64,000 bases of DNA, from positions 62,001-126,000 of the forward strand of contig DASXSF010000037.1 of assembly GCA_036506155.1 (NCBI GenBank), read 5' to 3'. The position numbers were made by a program, and so were the translations under genes. The notes under the pieces were generated by a model that was not told where the DNA came from, did not search any database, and saw nothing but the letters and a program-made list of their open reading frames with translations. Positions 51,667-61,100 of the stretch are shown piece by piece. Positions within the stretch are counted from its first letter, which is position 1; every line of letters begins with the position of its first letter. The stretch is from DASXRA01 sp036506155. Its GTDB lineage: Bacteria; Actinomycetota; Actinomycetes; Mycobacteriales; Jatrophihabitantaceae.

Positions 51667-53100
51667 ATGATCAGGACAACGACGTCTGCACTCGTGGCTG
51701 TCGCCCTCACCCTGACCGCGTGCTCGGTGCACACGTCGACGCCGCTGACCAAGCGGCAGCGCAGCGTCCAGGCGACGAGCACGAACGTGCCACTCAGAGA
51801 CTGCGCCGCGCAATGCACGGGCACGATCAACGGTGCCGCATACGAGATCAAGCTGCCCCAGCACTGGAACGGCACGCTGCTGCTGTACTCGCACGGCTAC
51901 CGGTTCGCGCAGCCGGCGCCGCCCGACTTCGCCGCGGTCGACACCAAGGCGCAGGTGTCGTCCACCGACGAGGACGGCACGGGTGCCGACCCGCTCAGCC
52001 AGGACCTGTTGGCGGCCGGCTATGCGCTTGCCGGCTCGGCGTACAAGTCCAACGGCTGGGCCGTGGCCGACGGCGTACAGGCCGGCGAGGACCTGCATGC
52101 GAAGTTCGTCTCGCTTGTCGGCACGCCGCTGCGGACCTATGTGTGGGGCGACTCGCTCGGCGGATTGATCACCGAGATCCTCGCCGAGCAGAACCCGACA
52201 TGGGTCGACGGCGCGGCACCGATGTGCGGGGCGCTCGCCGGTCCCAACGTCAACTTCGACCTCGCCCTCGATGTGGCGTACGCGGTGAAGGCGCTCATCG
52301 ATCCCGACCTCAAACTCACCGGTTACACCAGTGCCGCCGACGCGTCCGCGAACTGGCAGCGTGCCGCGCAACTGGTCGAGAAGGCGGCGGCAGACGTCGG
52401 GGGCGGCGGCACCGCAAAGGTGCTGTTCATCGGCGCTCTGGCCGACGCGCCGAACAAGACACATACCTACGACGGCGCCGACCTCACCTCGCAGGTCAAG
52501 GCGCGCGTCGAGGCGCTGCTCACCGCATTGGCGTTCGGCACCAGCGGGCGCTACGAGATCGAGCAGCGCGTCGCCGGCAACCCGTCCGACAACACGAAAG
52601 CCGACTACGCCACGCGCATCAGCACCGATGAGGCCACGGCGATCGCGACCGCGGGCGGCAACATCAGCGCACTGCTGAGCAAACTGAAGGCGGTGCCGCG
52701 GGTCAGCGCTGACCCGGCCGCCCGTGCCGCCTTCGAAAAGCTCGGCGACACCACGGGCGACCTGAGCATCCCGACCGTGACCATGCACACCGAGTTCGAC
52801 CCGTTGGTGATCGTCCAGAACGAGCAGGTCTTCGCCGAACGCGTCCAGTCCCACAATGACAACGGCAGGCTGGTGCAGCTGTACATCGCGCCGCCCGCGA
52901 CCTACCCCGAGTCGACCGGTGCGCCTTACGGCGCCGGACACTGCGTGTTCTCCGACCAGCAGCGGGAGGCCCTGGTCACGACGCTCGACGGCTGGGTGCG
53001 CAACGGCGTCTACCCCGTGGCAGCCGGTATCGCCGCCCGGTTCGGTGCCGGCCTGGACCCGTCCTACGTGCCGACGGCCTGGCCGGCCGCCGCGAGCTGA
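51667..53100 (+). CDS. Alpha/beta hydrolase lipoprotein
   Basis: A 477-residue secreted lipoprotein with a signal peptide ending in lipobox LTAC (Cys19). The hydrolase domain has a nucleophile elbow WGDSLGG (Ser163), a late acid in HTEFDPL (Asp378) and a His in GAGHCVF (His425), a plausible complete triad. The substrate (ester, amide or peptide) is undetermined. The frame begins at 51286, but only ATG 51667 yields a signal peptide. Its last 37 bases overlap the convergent flippase gene. Confidence 0.88.
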   Translation: MIRTTTSALVAVALTLTACSVHTSTPLTKRQRSVQATSTNVPLRDCAAQCTGTINGAAYEIKLPQHWNGTLLLYSHGYRFAQPAPPDFAAVDTKAQVSSTDEDGTGADPLSQDLLAAGYALAGSAYKSNGWAVADGVQAGEDLHAKFVSLVGTPLRTYVWGDSLGGLITEILAEQNPTWVDGAAPMCGALAGPNVNFDLALDVAYAVKALIDPDLKLTGYTSAADASANWQRAAQLVEKAAADVGGGGTAKVLFIGALADAPNKTHTYDGADLTSQVKARVEALLTALAFGTSGRYEIEQRVAGNPSDNTKADYATRISTDEATAIATAGGNISALLSKLKAVPRVSADPAARAAFEKLGDTTGDLSIPTVTMHTEFDPLVIVQNEQVFAERVQSHNDNGRLVQLYIAPPATYPESTGAPYGAGHCVFSDQQREALVTTLDGWVRNGVYPVAAGIAARFGAGLDPSYVPTAWPAAAS

Positions 53101-54290
53101 CGGCGGGGCAGCCGCGCGGCGCCGAGAAGCACCGAGGCCACCGCGGCCAGGACCGTCGTCGCGACGACGGGACCGACGACGCGCCCTATCGACACCGGTG
53201 GGTTGCTGGACAGCACCAGGACCGAGTCGGCAGCGACAGCGGCCCACAGCACGATCGTCTGACGGGTGCGCCGCAGTGCCAGCCCGGCGACCATGCCCAG
53301 CTGCAGCACGGCAAGGGCGCCACCCAGCGTCGCGAACAGCCAGCAATACGGGACCAGTTCGGGATAGCGGCCGCCTCCGACGACCTTCGCGACGAGCTCG
53401 GGCATCGCCGCTGTGGCCGCGACGACGACGGCTCCCACGCCGGCGACCACCGCAAGGGCGCGCCGCAACAGGTGGCCGTGGCGCTGGGCGTCGGTGAGGT
53501 GCGCGAAGACCAGTGTGGCCACCGACTGCGGCAGCCATAGCGCAGCCCGGGTCACCACGGAGCCGGTCGCATAGACAGCCGCGAGATGGCTGGACAGGAC
53601 GTGCCGGGCAAGCAGAAGATCGAGCGTCGACAGGAACCAGAACGTGCCGTGGGCGTGCAGCGCATGGGCGATCTCGCGCAGCGGTGCGGCGGGGGGCCCG
53701 GCGGCGAGAACCCCGCGCAGCCGCACGCCGACCAGGACCGCGCAGGCCGTGGTCCCGACCATCGCGCCGGCCAGGGCGAGCGAGGTGCCGTGTCCCACGA
53801 TCAGGCCGATCAGGCCGCACCCTGACCGGCCGAGTGCGCCAAGGACCAGAACCGCCGCGAGCCCGGCGAATCGCCGCTGGCCCTGAAGGATCCCCTGGTA
53901 CATGCCGAGCGCCGTGACTCCGGGCAGCGCCGCGGCGACGAGGAGCAGGTCGCCGACGTGCGAAAGGTGCAGGAATGCGGCCAGTGCCGGACTCAGCGCG
54001 ACCACCAGACCGCTCGCGATAAGCGCTATCACCGCCGTTGCGCGAGCGGTTCCAGCCGTGTCGCCGACCGCAACCCGCCGTGCCGTCACCGTCTGCACCG
54101 CGAACGACGGCACCGTCCCGACGAGCAGCACGTTGAGCAGCACCACGATCTGCCCGTAGCCCGACGGCGACAGCACATGGACGGCGGCCAACAAGACGGC
54201 GTAGCTGAGCAGGTTTGCCGCGAAACCCGCCGCCGTCACCGCGGCGGCCGGTCCGGCGGAACTGCGCACTGCCTGCGCGGAACCCGTCAC
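53064..54290 (-). CDS. Polysaccharide flippase-like membrane protein
   Basis: A 408-residue protein with about 12 hydrophobic helices and the pattern of the Wzx/MurJ (MATE-like) oligosaccharide flippases: a small polar start, AAGFAANLLSYAVLLAAVHVLSPSGYGQIV, and paired helices throughout. It would move lipid-linked sugars across the membrane; the cargo is unknown. The start is GTG 54290, 6 bases after GGAGGG. The frame to 54389 adds no conserved sequence. It diverges from the 575-residue membrane protein, 54 bases apart. Confidence 0.85.
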   Translation of the reverse strand: MTGSAQAVRSSAGPAAAVTAAGFAANLLSYAVLLAAVHVLSPSGYGQIVVLLNVLLVGTVPSFAVQTVTARRVAVGDTAGTARATAVIALIASGLVVALSPALAAFLHLSHVGDLLLVAAALPGVTALGMYQGILQGQRRFAGLAAVLVLGALGRSGCGLIGLIVGHGTSLALAGAMVGTTACAVLVGVRLRGVLAAGPPAAPLREIAHALHAHGTFWFLSTLDLLLARHVLSSHLAAVYATGSVVTRAALWLPQSVATLVFAHLTDAQRHGHLLRRALAVVAGVGAVVVAATAAMPELVAKVVGGGRYPELVPYCWLFATLGGALAVLQLGMVAGLALRRTRQTIVLWAAVAADSVLVLSSNPPVSIGRVVGPVVATTVLAAVASVLLGAARLPRRQLAAAGQAVGT

Positions 54291-54344
54291 ACGCTGCCCT
54301 CCTGCCGACTGCAACCGACTACAGTCGCGGCGCCAGAGTAGGCC

Positions 54345-56072
54345 ATGTTCTGGCCACCCGCCGTATTGGAGCCGATCACGAAGCCGCAATTCACCGGGCC
54401 CTACCTACGCGCGGTGCCGGCTGCCTGGGCGGCAATATTGACCGGCCTGCTGTTGTGGCCGCAGCACCGCGGCGGCTACGGGCTGGGCCACGACATGGTG
54501 TTCACGCCGCGCCAGCCATTGTCGTGGGCGTCGGTGGGCGTGGGCTCGTCGTCGCCGCGTGCCGTGCCGGTCGACGCGGTGGTGGCACTGCTCAGCAAGC
54601 TCGTCGACGGCGCGATCATCGGCCGGATAGCGTTGGCGTTCCCGCTGCTCGCCGTCGGGGTCGGCGCCGCGTGGCTGCTGGCCGACGGCCGCCTGCTGGG
54701 GGGGATCGCGGCAACCGGCCTGGCGATCTGGAACCCGTATGTTCTCGAGCGCCTGGCACTCGGCCAGTGGGCTTTGCTGTGGGCCTACGCGGCGCTGCCT
54801 TGGGTGGTTGGCTACGCCGCCCGGATGCGGCGGGGCGAAGGCGGGCTGCGCCCGATGCTGCTCTGGACTGCGGCCGGATCGATTACGCCGACCGGAGGGT
54901 TGATCGCCCTCATCACCGGATGCGTGATCGGGGTTCCGGAGCGTGGCGGCAACTGGCGCCGCTGGTGGCTCGCCGCGGCCGGTGCGGCCGTGCTCCAGCT
55001 GCCGTGGGTCGTGCCGGCGCTTGTCGGGACGGCGCGGGTAACCAGCGACCCGGAGGGCGTCGCAGCGTTCGCGGCGCGCTCCGAACACGCGGGCGGCACG
55101 CTGCTGACGCTGGCCGGCACGGGCGGCATCTGGGACGCCGATGTGGTCCCCGGCAGCCGCGCCGGCCTGCTCGCATTCGTGGGCCTGGCGGTCATCGTCG
55201 TCGCGGCTCTGGTCGGCTGGCCACGGCTGGTCGAGTTGCTGGGACGCGCCACGGTCGTGCGGCTTACGGCATGCGCCGGCACGGCGTTCGTGGTCTCAGC
55301 CGCGGCATCCGTCCCCGGGCTGTCGACGGCAATGCGCTGGCTGGTCCGGACCGTTCCCGGCGCCGGACTGCTGCGAGACGCGCAGAAGTGGCTGATGCCC
55401 TACGTGCTACTGGTCGTCCTGCTCGCCGGTGCAGCCGTGGCGCGGCTCGCCGTACTGGCCACTTGGCGCGTCGCGGTCACGGCGCTGGCGCTTGCCGGGC
55501 CGATCGTGCTCGTGCCGGACGCGACGCGGACCGTACACCCGGTGATGCAGCCGGTGCGATATCCGGCGGACTGGTCGTGGGCAGCTCACCTGGTGGGCCA
55601 CGGTGGGGACGTTGCGGTGGCGCCGTTCGAGTCGTATCGGAGCTTCGCCTGGGTTCCCGGGCGCACGGTCCTCGACCCCGCCCCGCGCCTGCTGCCCGGC
55701 GACGTGGTCGTCTCCGATCAGCTCGCCGTGTCCGGGCGGGTGCTGCGTGGGGAGGACGCCCGCGCCCGTACCGTGGCGGCTGCCCTGGATGCCGGCGCGG
55801 ACCTACCACGCAGGCTCGCCGCGGCTGGCGTCGGCTGGGTGCTGATCGAGCGCGGGACGCCCGGGACGGTGCCGGACCTGCGTGGCCTCGAGCTGGTGCG
55901 GGCCGGCCCGCAACTCGTGCTGTACCGCGTTCCCGGGCCTATCGCCAATACAGCTCCGGGCGTGGCTCGGATCTCCGCGGTGCTGGCCGGTGATGCGCTC
56001 GCGATCGCGCTGGTGGTCGCGGCGTGCTTGCGACCGCTGCGACGGAGGGTAAGGTACCCGGCAGTAACGTGA
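54345..56072 (+). CDS. Multispan membrane protein (Rv0226c-like)
   Basis: A 575-residue protein with about ten membrane segments and a C-terminal extracytoplasmic part (residues 400-540). Motifs such as GGYGLGHDMVFTP, NPYVLERLALGQW and LLRDAQKWLMPYVLL resemble the GT-C/YfhO-like membrane proteins. Length and neighbours match M. tuberculosis Rv0226c, found beside the GT4 and methyltransferase genes of the aftD region. It may be a lipid-linked-sugar glycosyltransferase, but its activity has not been shown. The ATG at 54345 has no clear ribosome site. Confidence 0.85.
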   Translation: MFWPPAVLEPITKPQFTGPYLRAVPAAWAAILTGLLLWPQHRGGYGLGHDMVFTPRQPLSWASVGVGSSSPRAVPVDAVVALLSKLVDGAIIGRIALAFPLLAVGVGAAWLLADGRLLGGIAATGLAIWNPYVLERLALGQWALLWAYAALPWVVGYAARMRRGEGGLRPMLLWTAAGSITPTGGLIALITGCVIGVPERGGNWRRWWLAAAGAAVLQLPWVVPALVGTARVTSDPEGVAAFAARSEHAGGTLLTLAGTGGIWDADVVPGSRAGLLAFVGLAVIVVAALVGWPRLVELLGRATVVRLTACAGTAFVVSAAASVPGLSTAMRWLVRTVPGAGLLRDAQKWLMPYVLLVVLLAGAAVARLAVLATWRVAVTALALAGPIVLVPDATRTVHPVMQPVRYPADWSWAAHLVGHGGDVAVAPFESYRSFAWVPGRTVLDPAPRLLPGDVVVSDQLAVSGRVLRGEDARARTVAAALDAGADLPRRLAAAGVGWVLIERGTPGTVPDLRGLELVRAGPQLVLYRVPGPIANTAPGVARISAVLAGDALAIALVVAACLRPLRRRVRYPAVT

Positions 56073-56084
56073 CCGGAGGCAGGC

Positions 56085-56231
56085 GTGGTCAGGATCATCT
56101 CGATCGTGGTGTCGGCTGTTCTCGGCGCCGGGCTCGCCGTAGGCGCGTCGGTCGGCATCCTGTCGTCGGCCACCAAGGCGCCGAGCCACAACCCCGCCAA
56201 CAGCCAGATCGTCGACTACGGCAACCGCTGA
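56085..56231 (+). CDS. Small DUF2613-type membrane-anchored protein
   Basis: A 48-residue protein: one N-terminal membrane or signal helix (IISIVVSAVLGAGLAVGASVG), then a short polar tail ending in DYGNR. The conserved YGNR end and single helix match the DUF2613 family (M. tuberculosis Rv0236A), always near aftD. GTG 56085 lies 5 bases after GGAGG at 56075-56079. Its last 16 bases overlap the convergent GT4 gene. The function is unknown; an accessory role for the glycosyltransferase is inference. Confidence 0.8.
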   Translation: MVRIISIVVSAVLGAGLAVGASVGILSSATKAPSHNPANSQIVDYGNR

Positions 56232-57331
56232 TCCACCCCGAGCGCCTGGGCGAAGTTGCGTGCCGTTTCCGGCCAGCAGAATCCGGCGGCGCGCTCCCGT
56301 GCGGTCCGGCCCAGCCGTTCGCGCAGCGCCGCATCGGTCAGGAGCTCGTCCGTCGCCTTGGCCATTTCGTCGAGGTCATCCACGAGCTTGCCGGTCTCGC
56401 CGTCGATGATCGACTCACATACCCCGCCGGCGGACCGATAGGCAAGTGCGGGGACGCCGCGGGCGGCCGCTTCCATGATCGCGATGCCCCAGCCCTCCTT
56501 CACCGACGGAGCGAGAAGCAGCCACGAGCGGTCGAGGATCCGTCCGCGTTCGAGAGCGCTCACGTGGCCGTGGAAGCGGACCGCGTCGGATATACCGAGC
56601 TCAGCGGCGCGCCGTTCCAGATGCGCCCGCCACCATCCGTCGCCCACCACCTCGACCTGCAGCGCCGGCGCCGTACGGCGGATCTGCGCGGCCACCTCGA
56701 GCGCGTGTTCGACCTGCTTGTGCGGTACCAAGCGGCACAGCACGCAGACCGTCGGCGCCGCACTGCGTGGAGTGGTTGCCTGCGGATGCGGCACGTCGAG
56801 CCCGTTGTGTACGACCTGTACGCGTTCCGGGGCAACGCCGAGCCCGGCGAGGTCGGCGCGGCTGGCCTGCGACACCGTTACGTATCGACGGCTCCGGTAG
56901 ATGCGCGGAGCAACCCGCGACTCGAGCCACCAGCCGACGTGGCCACGCCAGCCGGGGTAGATGATCTGCCACTGCTCGCGATGCACGTGGTGCACGAGGA
57001 CGACCACCCCGCGCCTGCGCACGAGAGGCGAGAAGAACGGCAGCCCGTTCTGAACGTCGACGACGAAATCGGTGTGCCGTCCGCGGGCAGTGAGCAGATA
57101 GGCCAGGCCGTGCAGGTAGACCGTGAGCCGGCCACCGCGTCGGCGGAACCGGACGCCCGCGCGGATCTCGTCGCGGGGCGCGCCGGCATGCGCAGCGCAC
57201 ACGATGGTCACGTCGTGACCCTGGCCGGCCAGCCACTCCGCCATGCGCTCGACGAACAGCTCCGAACCCCCACCTTCGGGGTGACGGGTATCGCGCCAGA
57301 CAAGAAACGCGATACGGCGCGTGGGTGGCAT
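56216..57331 (-). CDS. GT4-family glycosyltransferase
   Basis: A 371-residue GT-B transferase. The N domain begins MPPTRRIAFLVWRDTRHPEGGGSE, with the Gly-rich nucleotide loop. The C domain has LCRLVPHKQVEHALEVA and the SVKEGWGIAIMEAAARGVPALA segment with the catalytic Glu of the E-x7-E motif. It is related to mannosyltransferases (M. tuberculosis Rv0225 by position). ATG 57331 lies 6 bases after AAGGGG. The frame to 57424 adds 31 unconserved residues. It overlaps DUF2613 tail-to-tail. Confidence 0.92.
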   Translation of the reverse strand: MPPTRRIAFLVWRDTRHPEGGGSELFVERMAEWLAGQGHDVTIVCAAHAGAPRDEIRAGVRFRRRGGRLTVYLHGLAYLLTARGRHTDFVVDVQNGLPFFSPLVRRRGVVVLVHHVHREQWQIIYPGWRGHVGWWLESRVAPRIYRSRRYVTVSQASRADLAGLGVAPERVQVVHNGLDVPHPQATTPRSAAPTVCVLCRLVPHKQVEHALEVAAQIRRTAPALQVEVVGDGWWRAHLERRAAELGISDAVRFHGHVSALERGRILDRSWLLLAPSVKEGWGIAIMEAAARGVPALAYRSAGGVCESIIDGETGKLVDDLDEMAKATDELLTDAALRERLGRTARERAAGFCWPETARNFAQALGVDQRLP

Positions 57332-57435
57332 GTCGGCCCCTTCTGGCGGTGCCGGCACACCGCTGACGGATTGCAGAGACGCAGCAGCATAACCAGTCAG
57401 ACGTCCCCCCGCTGCACTGATCATGGGGAGGTACC

Positions 57436-58176
57436 GTGCTCCGGATGCTCACCACCGGCTCCCCGCAACGCGCGACCTGGCGTCGCTCGGTTCGCTTGCT
57501 GCGGCTGTTCCTGCGCGAGCAGAGCGAGCCGGCGGTGTTCTACTCGGCGTTCGCCGACGACTCGGTGGAGGCGTTGGCAGACTACGTCGCGCTGGCCGGG
57601 AAAACCGTGCTCGACGTTGGCGGCGGGCCCGGGTACTTCGCGCGGTCGTTCCGCGCCGCCGGCGCCCGCTACGTCGGCGTCGAGCTCGACATACCGTCCG
57701 ATGCGCCGGCCGAGACATTCGCAGTACGCGGTTGCGGGACGGCGCTGCCGTTGCGTTCGGGTTCGGTGGACGTCGCGTACTGCTCGAACGTGCTCGAACA
57801 CGTTGCCCGCCCGTGGGACGTCGCGGACGAGCTGGTGCGAGTGACCCGCCCGGGCGGGACGATCTTCGTCTCCTTCACGCCGTGGCTGTCGCCCTGGGGC
57901 GGCCATGAGACGGCGCCCTGGCACTACCTGGGCGGTATGCGGGCACGGCGGCGGTATGCGCGGCGGCACGGCCACGAGCCGAAGAACCGCTTCGGAGAGT
58001 CGCTGTTCGCACACCGTGCCGCGGATGCCATGCGCTGGGCACGGGCGTGCCCCGGCGTCGCCGTTGTCGCCGTGTACCCGCGCTACCATCCGCGGGGTTT
58101 TCGCTGGATCGCATCCGTCCCTGGGTTGCGCGAGGCACTGACGTGGAACCTTGCCCTGGTGCTGCGCCGGCGATGA
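57436..58176 (+). CDS. SAM-dependent methyltransferase (Rv0224c-like)
   Basis: A 246-residue class I methyltransferase. It has the SAM loop VLDVGGGPGYFARSF near residues 55-69, VGVELD after beta-2 and SVDVAYCSNVLEHVARP at the Asp/Asn position. It corresponds to Rv0224c, which is next to the GT4 gene. The acceptor is probably a glycan or lipid intermediate; that is inferred from its neighbours. GTG 57436 follows GGGGAGG. Its stop overlaps the aftD start (ATGA), so the two are coupled. Confidence 0.92.
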   Translation: MLRMLTTGSPQRATWRRSVRLLRLFLREQSEPAVFYSAFADDSVEALADYVALAGKTVLDVGGGPGYFARSFRAAGARYVGVELDIPSDAPAETFAVRGCGTALPLRSGSVDVAYCSNVLEHVARPWDVADELVRVTRPGGTIFVSFTPWLSPWGGHETAPWHYLGGMRARRRYARRHGHEPKNRFGESLFAHRAADAMRWARACPGVAVVAVYPRYHPRGFRWIASVPGLREALTWNLALVLRRR

Positions 58177-61100
58177 CCGCAACGTCCACCGCCGAGCGCG
58201 TCAGCGCCGGCACTCTTGCACCGCCGCCGCCACGCCCGCCTCGTTCGGTCGAGCGGTTGCGGCTCACGGTCGTGACGCTGTGCCTCGCCTTGCTGGCGCT
58301 CGCGCAGAGCGCCGGCAACGCGGCCACCGACACCAAGATCGACCTCGTCATCTCACCGCTGCGCTTCCTCTCCCGGGCGCTGCGGCTGTGGGATCCCGTG
58401 GGCGCCGCCGGGCAGTTGCAGAACCAGGCGTACGGCTACCTGTTCCCGATGGGGCCGTTCTTCGCACTCGCGCACGGGGTCGGCCTGGCGCCGTGGGAGA
58501 TGCAGCGGGTGTGGGAGGCGTGCCTGGTCGTCGCCGCGTTCCTCGGCGTGTATCGGCTCAGCGGCCGGCTCGGCGTCGACGGCTTCTGGCCCCCCGTGGG
58601 GGCCGGGCTGGTGTACGCGCTGGCCCCGCGGATGCTGTCCGAGCTGACATCCATCTCCTCGGAGCTCATGCCGGTCGCGGCGCTGCCCTGGGTGCTGCTG
58701 CCGCTCGTCACAGGCGCCCGCGAGGGATCACCGCGGCGGGCTGCGGCGCGCTCCGGGGTGGCGCTGTTGTTCGCCGGCGGGGTGAACGCCGCGGCGACGC
58801 TGGCGATCCTGCCTGTGCCGGCGCTCTGGCTGATGACCCGCCGGCGCGGGCCGCGCCGGCGCGCACTCATGGCGTGGTGGGCACTGGCCGCCGTGCTCGC
58901 CTGCACGTGGTGGCTGGTGCCGCTGGTGCTGCTCGGCAAGTACAGCCCGCCATTCCTGGACTGGATCGAGTCGAGCTCGACGACGACGCTGCCGACCTCG
59001 CTGCTGGCCACCCTGCGCGGCGTCGACCACTGGGAGTCCTACCTCGGCGCCAACATCTGGCCGGCCGGCTGGATCTTCGCTTCCGCGCCGGCAACGATCC
59101 TGGCGACCGCCGCAGTCACCGGTGCGGGTCTCGCCGGCCTCGCCCGGAGATCGGTGCCACAGCGGCTATTTCTCTGGTCGACGCTGCTGCTCGGCCTGGT
59201 CCTTGTGACGGCAGGGCATGCGGCGACGGTGGGACCGCCGGGCGCGGAAGCGGTGCGGGCCTGGCTGGACGGCCCGCTCGTCGCGTTCCGCAACGTGCAC
59301 AAATTCGACCCGCTCATCCGGCTGCCGCTGGCGTTGGGTGTCGGCCATCTGCTCGCCACGACCACGGTGCCGCGCAACGCTTGGGCGCGTGTGGCGACGT
59401 GGCGAGTGCACGTTCCGGCGCGTGCCCTCGCCGCGGCGGCGGTCACGGCAGTCGGGCTGGTGGCGGTGTCACCTGCGCTGACGAACCACCTAGTCTCATC
59501 TCAGCGGGTGACGACCGAACCGGGCTGGTGGCGGCAGGCAGCGTCGTGGCTCGCGGCCAACAGTCATGGCGCTCGGGCACTAGTCGTGCCCGGATCGGCA
59601 TCACCCGTGTATTTGTGGGGCGGCACCGTCGACAACGCTTTGCAGCCGATTGCCACCACACCATGGACCACCCGCGACTCCGTGCCGCTCACCCAGGCGG
59701 GCTATATCCGTCTGCTCGATTCGATTGAGCAGATCCTGTCGACCGGAGCTGCTCACCCTGAGCTTGCGCCGCTGCTCGCGCGCGCGGGCATCGGCTACGT
59801 GATCCTCGCGAACGATCTCGACGCCTATAAGTCTGTGGCGACCCGGCAGGTGTTCGTACACGCGACACTCGAAGACTCACCTGGCTTCGCGCTGAGGGCG
59901 CACTACGGACCGTTGCTGGGTGGCAATGCTTCGTCGTCGAACCTGCTCGACGGCGGAGCGAGCGTGCCTCAAGCCGCGGTTGCGATCTACCAGGTCGCCG
60001 GATGGACGGGCAGCACCGACCTGGTCCCGCTGCAAGGGGCGGTCGAGGCTAGCGGCTCGTCCGACGTGATCCCTGCACTCGTCGCACGAGGACTACAACA
60101 GGACACCCCTGTGCTCCTTGGCCACGATGCCGAGTCAGCAGACGTGCAGGATCCCGTACGAGTAACCACCGATGGGATCCGCAAGCAAGAGGCCAGCTTC
60201 GGAAACCTGCTGACCAAGTCGTCGACGATGACCGCCAGCGGCACGTACAGTGCCGATCGGGTCGTGCACGATTACCTTCCCGACAAGCCGGGCGCCCTGT
60301 CCGTCATGGCATATTCGGGCATCGCCGACGTCACAGCCTCGTCATCTGGCAGCGACCTGCTGGCGTACTTCAACCGCGGCGACGATCATGGCCCGTGGTC
60401 TGCCGTCGACGGGGATCCGTCGACATTCTGGGGTAGCAGCGGCCTCACCGGGGGGGTTCGGCAGTGGCTTCAGATCACGTTCGACGCACCACTACGGGGT
60501 GCCACGGCGCAGATCCGGTTCGCGCAAGTCCTCGGGGCCTTGCCGACCGAAGTTGCGGTACGCACCGACGCCGGCACCATCGTCCAGGCCGTCGCGCCGA
60601 CGACCCAAGCGCAGCAGATTCGGATGCCGCCCGGCTCGACGCGCACATTGCGGGTCACGGTGCTGGCGGTCGCTGATCACACCGCCGGCGCCTCGATCGG
60701 TATCGCCTCCCTGACGGTTCCCGGAGTCTCGCCGCAGCGCTCGCTGGTCGTGCCGAGCGCCGCGGACCCCTCCGTTCTCGCGTTCGACACGACTCCGGGA
60801 TATCGCAGCCAGTGCATCGAGGTGGCCGCACAGGCGTTCTGCGACCGTAGCTATCGCCTCAGCGGAGAGGAAGATACCGCGCTCGCGCGGACGTTCATCA
60901 TCGGACCCGGCAGTTCGTACCAACTCTCCGCGACCGTTCGGCTGACGCCGGGCCAGGAGCTCGATGGGCTGCTCGACGCGGGCGCACCACTACAGGCCAG
61001 CGCGTCGTCGGTCGACTCCGCCGATCCGCGGGTTCGTCCCGGCGCCGCTGTGGACGGTGATCTGGGGACGACCTGGCAGGCTGCGACGGGCGATCAGCCG

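Noticed and set aside
51490..53820. 776-residue minus-strand open frame across the hydrolase and flippase genes
   Set aside because: It overlaps a lipoprotein gene with signal peptide and triad, and its own composition is Arg/Gly-rich without domains.
54215..55993. 592-residue plus frame overlapping the Rv0226c-like gene
   Set aside because: It is an Arg/Gly-rich shadow frame; the overlapping frame has clear membrane helices.
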